Shown here piece by piece: positions 49,122 through 61,209 of a stretch of DNA of 64,000 nucleotides. The notes under the pieces were generated by a model that saw nothing but the letters and a program-made list of their open reading frames with translations, searched no databases and was not told the DNA's origin. A program made the position numbers and the translations under genes. Positions within the stretch are counted from its first letter, which is position 1. Every line of letters starts with the position of its first letter. This DNA comes from Hygrophila difformis (taxonomy: Eukaryota; Streptophyta; Magnoliopsida; Lamiales; Acanthaceae): assembly GCA_030278955.1 (NCBI GenBank), contig JAOANR010000002.1:17843672-17907671 (forward strand). The letters run 5' to 3'.

Positions 49122-51803
49122 TGTAATACCCGGAAATTTTCCAACATAAAATAAATATAATAAATAAAATAAATACAATAAATAAAGAAATAAATGTAGA
49201 GGAAATGAGAAATTGAAATTAAATTAAAAAGGAAACAAAATTCCGAGAACCCGGGAAGCCGAAGACAATTTAATCGAATAAATGGTTACACGGAAACCCA
49301 ACACCGATGGACTCAATAACCCAAGTCCAAATGTAAATTTAGATCCGAATAAAATTAGGATAGGAAATCGGAGCCCGAAGATACCCCAGAAATCGGAATC
49401 GGGGAACATAGAGGGATAGAAGTCCGAAAGAGATGAGGAAAAGCGCGACGGATCGCACGACCCGCCCGGACCGGAGTCCAGGCGTGAGTGGCGCGCTGGC
49501 CGCGCGGTTGTTGGCCTTAGACCGCGCCACGACCGCGCCACTCTGGCAGCAACAAACCAAGCGAGATTTTCTCGCCCGAACGCGGATTTTTCGACTTTCG
49601 GTTGAACGTCTCTCGACCCAAGACCCTTGGGGTCAGATTTTGGACGCCCTAGGTCTTAGATATCTATAAATAAGACCTTCTAGGAGCTCCGAATACTTTT
49701 ATGAAACCCTACAACTTTCTACACATTCGAAACCCTAAATCCGGAGTCGTCGGAGGCACGAAACCAAGACGAACGCTGTTGGACGAAAATTCTAAGATCT
49801 CCATAGTCGTGGTAAGTTTCGATCCAATCCTTGTTCAATAAACGATTCGAAAACGAATCCTAATCTTCTTCTTTTCTCTTCTACACCTCGTATTAGATCT
49901 AGATCGTAGAACCCGACGAACGGAGAGGAGAAACGGTGGACTGGAAGCCACGCCTTCAAATAGATGATCCCGGACGTTCATAAACTCTGTAAGTTAACTC
50001 TTACATGGTTTTGGGCGAAATTAAAATACGTTAGATTTAAAGATTCGAATCAAGGACATGAAATCTGCCAACGTAAAATTTTAACGGCGCAACAGTTTTG
50101 TCTAATTTTTCCGAACCTTAAAACGACTTCAAACGGAAAAACTTAAAACACGAAAAACGTTCCTAAGACATAGATCCATCTACTGTAAAATTTTCATAAT
50201 TTTTCATCGTTTTTTGATATTCGAAAACGACCACGAACAGACCTGCCTGTGGTTTAGATCCTGAAACGATGATAGATTCTTTATTCGAACTTGTTGGTGA
50301 TTTCTACCTTAGATCTAGACCGATCTAGGCTTGGCGTTGAACATAAGAGTTGTAGATCTATACGTTATGAATACCTCCGTAAAATTTCAGAATCTTTCGT
50401 GATGATTTGATATATGAAATCCACTCCAAACCGAACTGCTTGAAGCTAGATCTTGAAATTCTTGACAGAACTTAGGAATGATCTTGATCACATTTTTGAC
50501 ATAGGATCTAGACGGTTTTAGATCTTTGGCCGAACATGAAAGTCGTAGATAATGGCCTTAAGATGATCTCTGTAAAATTTTACCAAATTTAGAGTTGAAT
50601 TGCTATGGTAGAATTCGAAATCTTTAAACTATGGTACATTAAATTCGGACAGAATTATTCTTCTGCGAAAATTGGTGACTTTGACCTATTTAGGTATATC
50701 GGATTGAAAAAGTTAAAACACGAAAGTTGTAGATCTCGACGTTTCAGAGTCAGTCGTGAAATTTTGGAATTTTTGGAATTAAATCTGATTTTAGAAGAAT
50801 TTTAGAGTAAACTGTGGTTTACCGGAAACAAAGCCTTGAATCTTGTTGAAACATGAAATTAGCCTTTAAGGTTTAAACGATTGGGAGTTCCTTTGAAATA
50901 AAATACACATGAAATACGATGCTTGCCGAAGGGCAATTGAAATATCCTGCTTGCCGAAAGGCAATTGAAATATCCTGCTTGTCGAAAGGCAATTGAAATA
51001 TAGTGCTTGCCGAAAGGCAATTGAAATATCCTGTTTGCCGAAAGGCAATTGAAATATCTTGCTTGCCGAAAGGCAATTGAAATATACTGCTTGCCGGAAG
51101 GCAATTGAAATATAAAGCTTGCCGAATGGAAATTGAAACATAATCTTGAAACATGAGACATGAGATATGAAGCTAGGAGACTCGAAAATTGTTCCTTTTG
51201 GATTATGCTTTTAAATTATGTCCTATAATTATATTGCTTTGCAAATTATATTTATGATCTTATGAAATCTCTATCCTTTAAATTATGCCATTTAATTATT
51301 GTTAGATAAATAAGTTAAATTATGTTGTGTTGTGCACATGTTTTCTTTAAATATTAAATAATGGCTTTGAAACCCCATAGTTATGTATGTGTTAACTTAC
51401 TCAGCACGTAGTGCTGACCAAAACCATATTTTCTTTTTTTCTTTTTCTTCCAGAGTTTAGAGTTATGCATCGTCATATGCATACACGGGAAGCTTGGGAT
51501 GATATATTAGTTTGAATTTTTGTATTAGACTAGATCTTGCATGAACGGGCCTGTTTAACCCGTGATTAGGCCATGTTGGCCCTATATTTAAATTCCGCTG
51601 CATTATACTTATGTAAATATTTTTTTCCGCTGCAACTGTAATGACATTATTTTTAAATTATATATAAATGGGATGTTTGAATGTTTTAAATTATGAAAAA
51701 CCATAGCCTTGCATCTCTTTAGTGAGCTCGGAGAAACCGTGTCTCGCTAGGGAGGTGTGGCGGTGACACCCCGACCTGGGAGACCAAAAACCGGGGTGTT
51801 ACA
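49122..51803 (+). repeat. 5' LTR of gag-only element
   Basis: Begins TGTAATACCCGG and ends GGGGTGTTACA. TATAAATA at 49665-49672 follows a GC-rich block with GTGGCGCG / CGCGCCAC arms (about 49488-49541). Eight 28-bp repeats lie at 50920-51143. Confidence 0.93.
50920..51143. repeat. Eight 28-bp tandem repeats, each a potential hairpin (5' LTR)
   Basis: Each unit contains TTGCCGAAAGGCAA: stem TTGCC / GGCAA with a GAAA loop, followed by TTGAAATAT. Units 1, 3, 7 and 8 have base changes; the last is degenerate. Period is exactly 28. Confidence 0.92.
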
Positions 51804-51806
51804 AGT

Positions 51807-51818
51807 TGGTATCAGAGC
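51807..51818 (+). promoter_or_regulatory. Primer binding site, initiator tRNA-Met
   Basis: TGGTATCAGAGC lies three bases after the 5' LTR and is complementary to the 3' end of plant initiator tRNA-Met. Confidence 0.9.
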
Positions 51819-52432
51819 CCGGATATTTTTAAGCTAGTATTTTTAAACTATTATTTTTAAACCATTATTATTTTTAAACTATTATTAATATTTTGACTAT
51901 TATTTTAAATTTTAAAGTATTATTTCCATGGAGAAATTTTTATTTTAAAACCCATGGGAAAAATATATATATAGGGCATAAATTATTTTTGGGGGGAATC
52001 ATCATTTGCATTGCATATTGCATCTCTTCTATGAACTTAGAATCTTGGCGAATTGAACTTAGAATCTTGGCGAAATTGAACTTAGAATCTTGCCGAATAT
52101 TAACTTAGATCTCTTGCTACACTCAGTTAACTTAGAGGCTTGACATCGAATTAGGAACGCTAACTAGAAAGTGAGCTTGCCTTAGTTCTAGATCGCGTTC
52201 ATCTAAGTGCACGCCCAAGCATAACAAATCTCGACCTTAGCCATTCCTATCCTAGTACGAATTAGAAAATTTCCTTATGTGGAACAATAAAAATCAAGTC
52301 TTTATTCAAACACTCTCTATTCCAAAAATCTTGTTTGGATTTCCAAACAACAAATCCGAGAATTTGAAATTTGAAATTTACGAAACGTCTCGTTCGAGCG
52401 ATCTATCTAAACTCTACACGTTATAACAGAAA

Positions 52433-53584
52433 ATGGCGCCTAGGAGGAAACCAAGGAAGGTGAGTCCAAACGGCACTGACGCTAACCTGTCCAACACGCC
52501 CAACAACAGCGAAAGTCCTCAGAACCTAGGAGAGCAAGTGCCTCAAGCGCCCAATAATATGGAAGCACGTTTAAAAACGATAGAGGGACTCCTAGTTGCA
52601 TTAGGAAATGCGGAGGTGCATAGGACACCTGCAACAGTACCTCCACCCATAGGTCAAACCAACTATCTAGCGTTGGTGAATCCCTATCAACCACCACGTT
52701 ATGATGGGCAGGAGGATCCCGCCAAACTAGAAGGGTGGATCCGTACATTTGATAAGCTCTTGGATGCTATCAAATGTCCTGATGAGGCAAAGACACGAGT
52801 AGCAACCTACTACTTAGGAGGCGAAGCCGATGAGTGGTGGCAAGACCTCCAGAGGAATTTAGAGGAAGCTGAAGAAGCTTATTCGTGGACTAAACTTAAG
52901 GAGGATCTAAGGGACCGATTCTACCCCATGAGCACCAAGGCGGCAATGTACGAAGAGTTTTTGTCACTGAAGCAAGAGGGACGGACGGTGCAGGAGTATT
53001 ACACCCGGTTTAAGGAATTGGTACGATTTGCTACGCGGATAGTACCAACCGACTCTGACAAGGCTCAGAAATTTGAGATGGGTCTGAACCTTAGTATCCG
53101 GGAGATACTTGCAGTCGGACAATTCACGAACCTGCAGACGGTTTATGATCGTGCGGTAGCGGTTGCACGAGTCCAAGGACTGAAACGGAAACCGGTAGAT
53201 GAGGCTAACCAAGGACCACAAGCAGAATACAAGGTGGATAAGGACCATTTCGATGGAACCTCGAAGGGACAACATCAAAATGACAATGGGGAGAAAAAGG
53301 GGATAGTCTTCAACCATGGGGACTACGCGTCACCATGTCCAAAGTGTGGTAAACCGCATTATGCGAGAGGATGCCCTCAGCCTGGAGCATGCCTTCGATG
53401 TGGTCGACATGGTCATCAGCTGCGTGATTGCCGGACACGGAAAGAGAACATCGACAAGAGAGAGGATGTGACTACTCGACTTAAGCAACCACGAAACCCA
53501 GACGGTCAAGGTGGCAACAACCAACGGCACCAGTACCATCAGAATAAAGACCAAAACTCGAAACCTCTCGAGAGTACTGAATAG
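52433..53584 (+). CDS. Gag protein of the gag-only element, 383 aa
   Basis: Structural protein that forms the virus-like particle. Residues about 80-250 carry the Retrotrans_gag fold: YDGQEDPAKLEGWI, YYLGGEADEWWQ and FYPMSTKAAMYEEFLSL are typical. Two zinc knuckles follow, CPKCGKPHYARGC (CX2CX3HX4C, one residue short) and CLRCGRHGHQLRDC (canonical CX2CX4HX4C). The C-terminus is basic and Gln/Asn-rich. The frame is fully open, with ATG in good context (AAAATGG) 0.6 kb after the LTR. There is no protease, reverse transcriptase or integrase behind it, so the protein may act with enzymes supplied by another element. Confidence 0.9.
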   Translation: MAPRRKPRKVSPNGTDANLSNTPNNSESPQNLGEQVPQAPNNMEARLKTIEGLLVALGNAEVHRTPATVPPPIGQTNYLALVNPYQPPRYDGQEDPAKLEGWIRTFDKLLDAIKCPDEAKTRVATYYLGGEADEWWQDLQRNLEEAEEAYSWTKLKEDLRDRFYPMSTKAAMYEEFLSLKQEGRTVQEYYTRFKELVRFATRIVPTDSDKAQKFEMGLNLSIREILAVGQFTNLQTVYDRAVAVARVQGLKRKPVDEANQGPQAEYKVDKDHFDGTSKGQHQNDNGEKKGIVFNHGDYASPCPKCGKPHYARGCPQPGACLRCGRHGHQLRDCRTRKENIDKREDVTTRLKQPRNPDGQGGNNQRHQYHQNKDQNSKPLESTE

Positions 53585-53865
53585 GCAGTTATGGGGACAT
53601 AACTGAAGTCCTAAGGGGGAGAGGATGTAATACCCTGTAAGATAGACATTTATTTTTGACGATATGTATTCTGAATAAATAAATAAACATATTCAAATTG
53701 TTTTGAACTACGTTATGGCTTGATCCCTTCACAGGGTACGTAGGCAGCTTAGAAGTTTTAATTCTAAGTTCAGTCACAAAATGATAAAACAAACAAAAAG
53801 ACTTTAGCACGAGAAAAGCCGAAACACAACTTCGAGGACGAAGTTGATTCTTAAGGAGGGTAGAC
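53585..53865 (+). other. Double polypurine tract / LTR-start junction
   Basis: AAGGGGGAGAGGA followed by TGTAATACCC (53613-53635) looks like a PPT and LTR start, but 240 bases later a second tract, TTAAGGAGGGTAGAC, precedes the true 3' LTR at 53866. Just before the second tract, TTCGAGGACGAAGTTGATTC resembles the conserved end of gypsy pol. The segment between may be a remnant of a donor element. Confidence 0.55.
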
Positions 53866-56547
53866 TGTAATACCCGGAAATTTTCCAACATAAAATAAAT
53901 ATAATAAATAAAATAAATACAATAAATAAAGAAATAAATGTAGAGGAAATGAGAAATGGAAATTAAATTAAAAAGGAAACAAAATTCCGAGAACCCGAGA
54001 AGCCGAAGACAATTTAATCGAATAAATGGTTACACGGAAACCCAACACCGATGGACTCAATAACCCGAGTCCAAATGTAAATTTAGATCCGAATAAAATT
54101 AGGATAGGAAATCGGAGCCCGAAGATACCCCGGAAATCGGAATCGGGGAACATAGAGGGATAGAAGTCCGAAAGAGAGGAGGAAAAGCGCGACGGATCGC
54201 ACGACCCGCCCGGACCGGAGTCCAGGCGTGAGTGGCGCGCTGGCCGCGCGGTTGTTGGCCTTAGACCGCGCCACGACCGCGCCACTCTGGCAGCAACAAA
54301 CCAAGCGAGATTTTCTCGCCCGAACGCGGATTTTTCGACTTTCGGTTGAACGTCTCTCGACCCAAGACCCTTGGGGTCAGATTTTGGACGCCCTAGGTCT
54401 TAGATATCTATAAATAAGACCTTCTAGGAGCTCCGAATACTTTTATGAAACCCTACAACTTTCTACACATTCGAAACCCTAAATCCGGAGTCGTCGGAGG
54501 CACGAAACCAAGACGAACGCTGTTGGACGAAAATTCTAAGATCTCCATAGTCGTGGTAAGTTTCGATCCAATCCTTGTTCAATAAACGATTCGAAAACGA
54601 ATCCTAATCTTCTTCTTTTCTCTTCTACACCTCGTATTGGATCTAGATCGTAGAACCCGACGAACGGAGAGGAGAAACGGTGGACTGGAAGCCACGCCTT
54701 CGAATAGACGATCCCGGACGTTCATAAACTCTGTAAGTTAACTCTTACATGGTTTTGGGCGAAATTAAAATACGTTAGATTTAAAGATTCGAATCAAGGA
54801 CATGAAATCTGCCAACGTAAAATTTTAACGGCGCAACAATTTTGTCTAATTTTTCCGAACCTTAAAACGACATCAAACGGAAAAACTTAAAACACGAAAA
54901 ACGTTCCTAAGACATAGATCTATCTACTGTAAAATTTTCATAATTTTTCATCGTGTTTTGATATTCGAAAACGACCACGAACAGACCTGCCTGTGGTTTA
55001 GATCCTGAAACGATGATAGATTCTTTATTCGAACTTGTTGGTGATTTCTACCTTAGATCTAGACCGATCTAGGCTTGGCGTTGAACATAAGAGTTGTAGA
55101 TCTATACGTTATGTATACCTCCGTAAAATATCAGAATCTTTCGTGATGATTTGATATATGAAATCCACTCCAAACCGAACTGCTTGAAGCTAGATCTTGA
55201 AATTCTTGACAGAACTTAAGAATGATCTTGATCACGTTTTTGACATAGGATCTAGACGGTTTTAGATCTTTGGCCGAACATGAAAGTCGTAGATAATGGC
55301 CTTAAGATGATCTCTGTAAAATTTTAGCAAATTTAGAGTTGAATTGCTATGGTAGAATTTGAAATCTTTAAACTGTGGTACATTAAATTCGGACAGAATT
55401 ATTCTTCTGCGAAAATTGGTGACTTTGACCTATTTAGGTATCTCGGATTGAAAAAGTTAAAACACGAAAGTTGTAGATCTCGACGTTTCTGAGTCAGTCG
55501 TGAAATTTTGGAATTTTTGGAATTAAATCTGAGTTTAGACGAATTTTAGAGTAAACTGTGGTTTACCGGAAACAAAGCCTTGAATCTTGTTGAAACATGA
55601 AATTAGCCTTTAAGGTTTAAACGATTGGGAGTTCCTTTGAAATAAAATACACATGAAATACGATGCTTGCCGAAGGGCAATTGAAATATCCTGCTTGCCG
55701 AAAGACAATTGAAATATCCTGTTTGCCGAAAGGCAATTGAAATATAGTGCTTGCCGAAAGGCAATTGAAATATCATGCTTGCCGAAAGGCAATTGAAATA
55801 TCTTGCTTGCCGAAAGGCAATTGAAATATACTGCTTGCCGGAAGGCAATTGAAATATAAAGCTTGCCGAATGGAAATTGAAACATAATCTTGAAACATGA
55901 GACATGAGATATGAAGCTAGGAGACTCGAAAATTGTTCCTTTTGGATTATGCTTTTAAATTATGTCCTATAATTATATTGCTTTGCAAATTATATTTATG
56001 ATCTTATGAAATCTCTATCCTTTAAATTATGCCATTTAATTATTGTTAGATAAATAAGTTAAATTATGTGGTGTTGTGCACATGTTTTCTTTAAATATTA
56101 AATAATGGCTTTGAAACCCCATAGTTATGTATGTGTTAACTTACTCAGCACGTAGTGCTGACCAAAACCATATTTTCTTTTTTTCTTTTTCTTCCAGAGT
56201 TGAGAGTTATGCATCGTCATATGCATACACGGGAAGCTTGGGATGATATATTAGTTTGAATTTTTGTATTAGACTAGATCTTGCATGAACGGGCCTGTTT
56301 AACCCGTGATTAGGCCATGTTGGCCCTACATTTAAATTCCGCTGCATTATACTTATGTAAATATTGTTTTCCGCTGCAACTGTAATGACATTATTTTTAA
56401 ATTATATATAAATGGGCTGTCTGAATGTTTTAAATTCTGAAAAACCATAGCCTTGCATCTCTTTAGTGAGCTCGGAGAAACCGTGTCTCGCTAGGGAGGT
56501 GTGGCGGTGACACCCCGACCTGGGTGACCAAAAACCGGGGTGTTACA
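53866..56547 (+). repeat. 3' LTR of gag-only element
   Basis: Same length as the 5' LTR, a few substitutions. TATA box at 54409-54416; eight 28-bp repeats at 55664-55887. Confidence 0.93.
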
Positions 56548-56552
56548 GGTTC

Positions 56553-57419
56553 TTTTTCCATGAATAGGGTATGTGCCATCATGCATAATTTTTCTTTGAG
56601 CAAATATAATCAACTTTTGATTAATTAGGAGTACCAGGGAAGGAAGGCGGATCTAGAAGTCTAAACATAAAAGATCAAATTTATAATCTCAAATACATTA
56701 ATTACTGAAGATTCAGCCAAAATTGACGACTGTTCCACATGCACAACAATCCAAGATTAGATCAAGATAATTTAAAGATCACCCAATAACAAAGAAACAA
56801 AAAAGGTATACTATTTAAAAGTACTCCATCTAAATATAACATCCCAAATCTTTCTATTTTAAACAATACATACACCATCTAGATTCTCACATGCTGTGTC
56901 AAATCTTGCATCAACAACCCAAAGACTCAAAAACACAGGCACCTTTTCCAGTCACTGACAAGACAATTCAGATAAGATTTCAAGAAACGACCAAATCCAC
57001 TCAAGAAAGCCACTAATGACACAAAACATTCCAAGATCCTAACTTTAAGTCGATAAATTACAAGGGAAGCATTAGAATAACAAACCAATCGCATCTGGGA
57101 TGCGAACCCTAATCGGAATTGAGGTCTAGAAAAGCAAAGAGATTCTTGCATTGGACTGCGTTGGATACCGGCACGAACTGAAGAGATCGTGAGGTCGGCG
57201 GCGGTGCTGAGGGCGGACGAGAGGGGGGCGGTGCGAATGGCGGTGGTGGGTGCGAGGCAACCGAGAGAGATGGATGGAGGGCGAGAAAAGCGATTAAATC
57301 TGAATGGGGTGAAAGAAACGAAGAGGAGAAGTATAAAGATAAATCCAATCCAACGGTCCCAATTCCAATTCAATGTGCAATCCAACGGTTGAAAACAAAA
57401 TAGGACTTGTAGAGTTTTT
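56553..57419 (-). other. Helitron interior: leader-like sequence after the inner 5' end
   Basis: On the minus strand 57385-57090 is a GC-rich, Ala/Ser/Arg-coding stretch that resembles an organelle-targeting first exon, ending near 57090 with a plausible donor. It did not match a known alanine aminotransferase start that I could recognise. The rest is AT-rich. Confidence 0.3.
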
Positions 57420-57452
57420 TTTATGTACCGCTCTTATATAGTATTAGATAGA
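57420..57452 (-). mobile_element. Second Helitron-like 5' terminus
   Basis: Minus strand reads A/TCTATCTAATACTATATAAGAGCGG and continues with ACCGTTGGATT repeats, closely similar to the outer end at 62838 (TATATTAGAGC then ACCGTTGGATC). The exact first base could be 57452 or 57448. Confidence 0.4.
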
Positions 57453-58639
57453 TAAATAAAAACATAAATATTTACAAAGTTGTTGAATTTATATGTTGTA
57501 GTTACTAATACAAATTTTCAACAAAAAGTTCTCAGCAATCTACCAAACTTATCTTAAATATCATCAGTCTTTCCAAAACGAATGCTTAATGCCTTTAAAT
57601 CATTCCCATATCGAAAAGCTAATATTTTTGGCAAATGAGATGTTGTCTCTTTGCAAAGTACGTATTTACAGCCGATATGAGCTCAGTTGCAGACATAAAT
57701 GATCTTTTACCAATCTGGCAGCCCTGCAATTCAGTAAACAGTATGATCCTCTAAGTGAGAGATATTCAAGATGAATTACTGGTAATGAATACTCTGAGAA
57801 AAAAACAATCATGTGAAACAAGGAAGCGCTACACAAGAAGGATGTGGTAGGAAACATGAAAGACATGGAAAATATTAGCTGGTCACACCTTGTTTTCAAT
57901 CGTTCACTCTTTTCTTTTTTTTTTGGGTGCTCCCTCCACGGGCATGCCCATAGGATTTTTGAATTACTTGTATAAGAAGGTTTATTTGACTGCATCAAAG
58001 ATTTCAGATCTAACAAATCCATGGATAAAAGAATTGGCAAGCCTAACCTTGAAAGGACTATTGTTTGTCCTGAAACTAATGCCCGGAACATACTTAAGCC
58101 AAACAGAAAACCCTGAAAATTGAAAACAAGAGGTAAACTATATAACTCTTCTATTAAGGGAAAATCGTCACTATGATTTATAAACTACAATTCAAATTCA
58201 ACTGAGTGGATCAATGATATTTTATGATGTCAATAAAAATACCAAAATCGGAAAAAAAAAAGAAAAAAAAGGGTACTATATGAAGTTATGAACATAGAAT
58301 TGAGATTGGTCTCGAGCCAATAATTAGGTAATGAAGTTATGGTTTTGCACGTGTAAAGTCTTGCACCATGTTGACATCAAACTATGATGGTTCTGATGGA
58401 GCTTATGGCAAAAGCTTGGATTATAGTTATACTGGACTAATTTTTAACTCATATGTCCTCGTTGTTGTTAGCTAGCCTCAAATAACATTTCACTCATATA
58501 TACCACAATTACTTTCAGGAGGTAGCGCTCAAAGAACTGATCAAAAAGATTACCATATGTGAAAGTAATACGACACAGCCGGCTTGGTAAAAATAGAGAT
58601 AGAGTAAAAGACCAAAGGAAATAGAAAAGAGCAGCACAC
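57453..58639 (-). other. Unassigned exon-like pieces
   Basis: On the minus strand two pieces begin after AG acceptors (about 58118 downwards and 57725-57666) and stay open for 20-40 codons. I could not assign them to EF-Ts or ABCC. The rest is AT-rich non-coding. Confidence 0.3.
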
Positions 58640-60027
58640 CTGTATGTTAACTGTGGCATTCACAACAAATTTTTGCTCCATAAGAACTACATCAAAATAT
58701 TTTCTTAGTCGACCTTCAATCATTTTATCTATGGCCATCTGAGACTTCCCTGTACTCTCTGCCTGAAAAGATTGCAACAAATAGCCTGAATTGAAGTTTG
58801 ACATAGCTGAAAAAGAATGTTGAACAACAAAGAGAATCTGGAAAGGGAAAAAAAAACAAAACAAAAAACAGACAAACAAACTGGAACCCTGGGAAAGCTC
58901 TCAAACCCAAGAAAAGCTCCATAACTTAATAGGGGACATGTTTGACTTAAAGTAAACATGCAATACTTTAGTAAATAATAATCGAGTTATTATTGTACAG
59001 ATAAGAAAACAAAGAAAGAAACAGCACATATATCCCAAGTTAACCTAGCGCAGAAAACAGTGATCAAATCAATCTGCTCCGGAAAGCAGACGCTCATTTG
59101 CAAGGTTTTATTTTTCCTAACCAGTCCATTGTCATTTTCACGCAATAACAAACCAATGAGGATTATTCATAAGGCCAGAAATCTATACTCAGAATGAAAA
59201 GTAATGCATCTGCAACATAAGAAGTTGTAAACTCCCATACTAATTCCATTCCAAGAAAACCTCTAATATCAGCCCACCCAGGTTACATGCCCAAATTTCT
59301 TTGTAGGAGCAAGCCCAAAATGCAATATATTACATTGTCCACAAGCCCAACACTTTTTTCTGGCTAGTTCGGGCCAACTTTAATCGACCAAGTTATTACA
59401 GCCAAAAAAGATATAGAACATAATGTTATCAGTCCATGTACTACATGGATCAGAGTCTAAATCTTCATAAACACTGCTAAAAATCCAATTACCTGAGACC
59501 TTAAGAAGTCACGCTCATTCCCTAATGCGTCAGATGAGACATCCTCCCTTGTCAGGAATAATGGCCTTGCTGCAACAACATGCATTGCCAACTCTGCTCC
59601 AACACGTTCCACAGTATCGAAAGGAGCATCCCTACCCTCAACTTCAAGTGATAAAAGACCAGCAATACGTCCTATACCTGAATCACCAATTGAGATAGAA
59701 TTAGATATGAAATCAATTATTGTTATCACACAGTGTTACTCAGATTTCTGTCTTAGATATGAAATCAATTGCAGTTTCCTCGTATGTGAGACAACTTGAA
59801 TGCAAGATTTTTGTCTGTGGCTATTTTAAGGAAACTTATGAAGTGTTGCTACCTGGTTGGGGACTTGTATGAAGATATGCGGACAAGACACCATGGGAAG
59901 GGGCAGACATTGCAAAACCACCTCCAACTTTGACATTTTCCCCCATCATTGCAGCCACTTCTGTAATTGCATCTTGAACAGTCTTCTCTCCATGGAATTT
60001 AAGATGATCAAAACTCATCTTCAAATT
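58640..60027 (-). pseudogene. Mitochondrial elongation factor Ts fragment (three exons)
   Basis: EF-Ts recharges EF-Tu with GTP during organelle translation. Exons 59853-60027, 59493-59677 and 58640-58762 have GT-AG borders and join in frame. Segments such as FHGEKTVQDAITEVAAMMGE, AMHVVAARPLFL and KMIEGRLRKYF are diagnostic of the EF-Ts core and dimerisation domain; the HTSPQPG and GRIAGLLSLEVEG pieces place it with mitochondrial plant EF-Ts. The N-terminal UBA-like part and the last exon are missing, so it is a fragment although no stop interrupts these three exons. Upstream on the same strand lies an unrelated ABCC fragment, as expected for sequential capture. Confidence 0.88.
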
Positions 60028-60302
60028 CTATATATAAAAACATTGGAACCATGATCTTACTTAATTTCATCGAAATACGAAATACAAAATACAGCTCCAT
60101 TGTGAGAACAGAGGAAAAAACTGCATCGCTCCCAATTAAAAATAAGGAGAAAATGAAAAAGAATGAGCTAATCTAAAAATCCACAAACATGATCAATTGA
60201 GCTAGCAAAAAGAGACACAAAAACCAGGCCTTTCGTAAATACTAACAGAGAATCCTGCATATAAAGGAAACTGGGTTGAGACGAACAAAGCATTCAAGAT
60301 AC

Positions 60303-61209
60303 CTGATTTTCCTGCTCCAGTTCTTCCAACAATTCCAACCTGATTAGTGCTAGGTCAAGCAGTAAAATCAATTTTCATGCACTATTTGGAGCTAAGAAGA
60401 ATACGCAACTAAACAATAAATAACAAACCTGGGTTCCTCCACGTACTGAAAAAGAAACATCTAACAATGCAGGGGGCAAAGATGGCATATATCGTAAGGT
60501 CACATTTTGGAATTGTATGTCCCCTTCAGATGGCCAGGATTTATCCACAGAATATTCTCCTGTTAGTGTTTTCTGAGGCATGTCCATGTACTGGGATGGG
60601 CGAAAGGAATTGATGCTTTAGTTTATTGTAAAAGCAGATGTCTGACGTGCTACAATTTCGAATCCAACTCACCTGAAGAACCCGCTCAATAACAACCATC
60701 TCCTTCTCTGGTTCCGTGAAGCTAGTCAAGAAGCTTCCCAGCATTGATACGATTGGCGAAGCATAAGAAAAACCCAATCCAACCTATGGAAAGAGGAATT
60801 TTCTTAGCATTGCACGGGTTAGTTCAATAGTCAGATGAGCATATAAAAGATTGGTTTGTCTCAAAATGTCAAAATATTTACCAGCCCAAGTGTGCCTATA
60901 TTCTGACGGAGATGTCCTTGTGTTCCAACTATAGCCACCACAGCAACAAATGAAACAATAAATGTTGCCAACAACTAAAATTGAGACTCCTTGTTAGCAC
61001 TTGTAACCTAAATGATGATTAACATGAATCTAAATGTATATAGGTAAGAAAGTTCAACTGCCAGAAATGATTTCCTCTTGAAGCTTGAGTTTTGACATCA
61101 GAGAGGATACCTAAAGGCGCAGTGAGAGCCACAGGCTTGCAATGATTTCTGTGTAAGAAGTGCGCTGATATATTCCTATTTCTTGCATGGATCTGATCAA
61201 GAAAAAGTC
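60303..61209 (-). pseudogene. ABCC-type (MRP) ABC transporter fragment, five exons
   Basis: ABCC proteins pump conjugates across membranes using two nucleotide-binding domains. Exons 61111-61209, 60882-60974, 60673-60783, 60429-60590 and 60303-60339 join in frame and code the end of the second membrane domain and the start of NBD2, including GDIQFQNVTLRYMPSLPP and the Walker A motif VGIVGRTGAGKS, where the fragment stops. It most resembles the plant ABCC13 (MRP11) group. The first exon ends in TAG (61111-61113) where Gln (CAG) is expected. The remainder of both domains is absent. Confidence 0.88.

Larger units (their letters stand above)
49122..56547 (+). mobile_element. Gag-only Ty3/gypsy-type LTR retrotransposon (TR-GAG-like)
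   Basis: LTRs 49122-51803 and 53866-56547, each 2682 bp and almost identical, flanked by GGTTC at 49117-49121 and 56548-56552. The PBS matches initiator tRNA-Met. The 2.06-kb internal region holds one intact gag frame and no pol. The LTRs are longer than the internal region. It is a young, non-autonomous element inserted in an intron of the alanine aminotransferase fragment. Confidence 0.93.

Noticed and set aside
49224..49669. ORFs of 73-105 aa on both strands near the LTR GC-rich block
   Set aside because: They lie in LTR U3, are duplicated at 53968-54413, and match no protein pattern.
50866..51161. CRISPR-like regular repeats
   Set aside because: The 28-bp repeats have no unique spacers, lie inside both LTRs of a retrotransposon, and the genome is a plant.
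57109..57348. Pro-rich minus-strand ORF as a separate gene
   Set aside because: Alternative frame of the leader-like stretch after the inner Helitron end; no recognisable domain or splice support.
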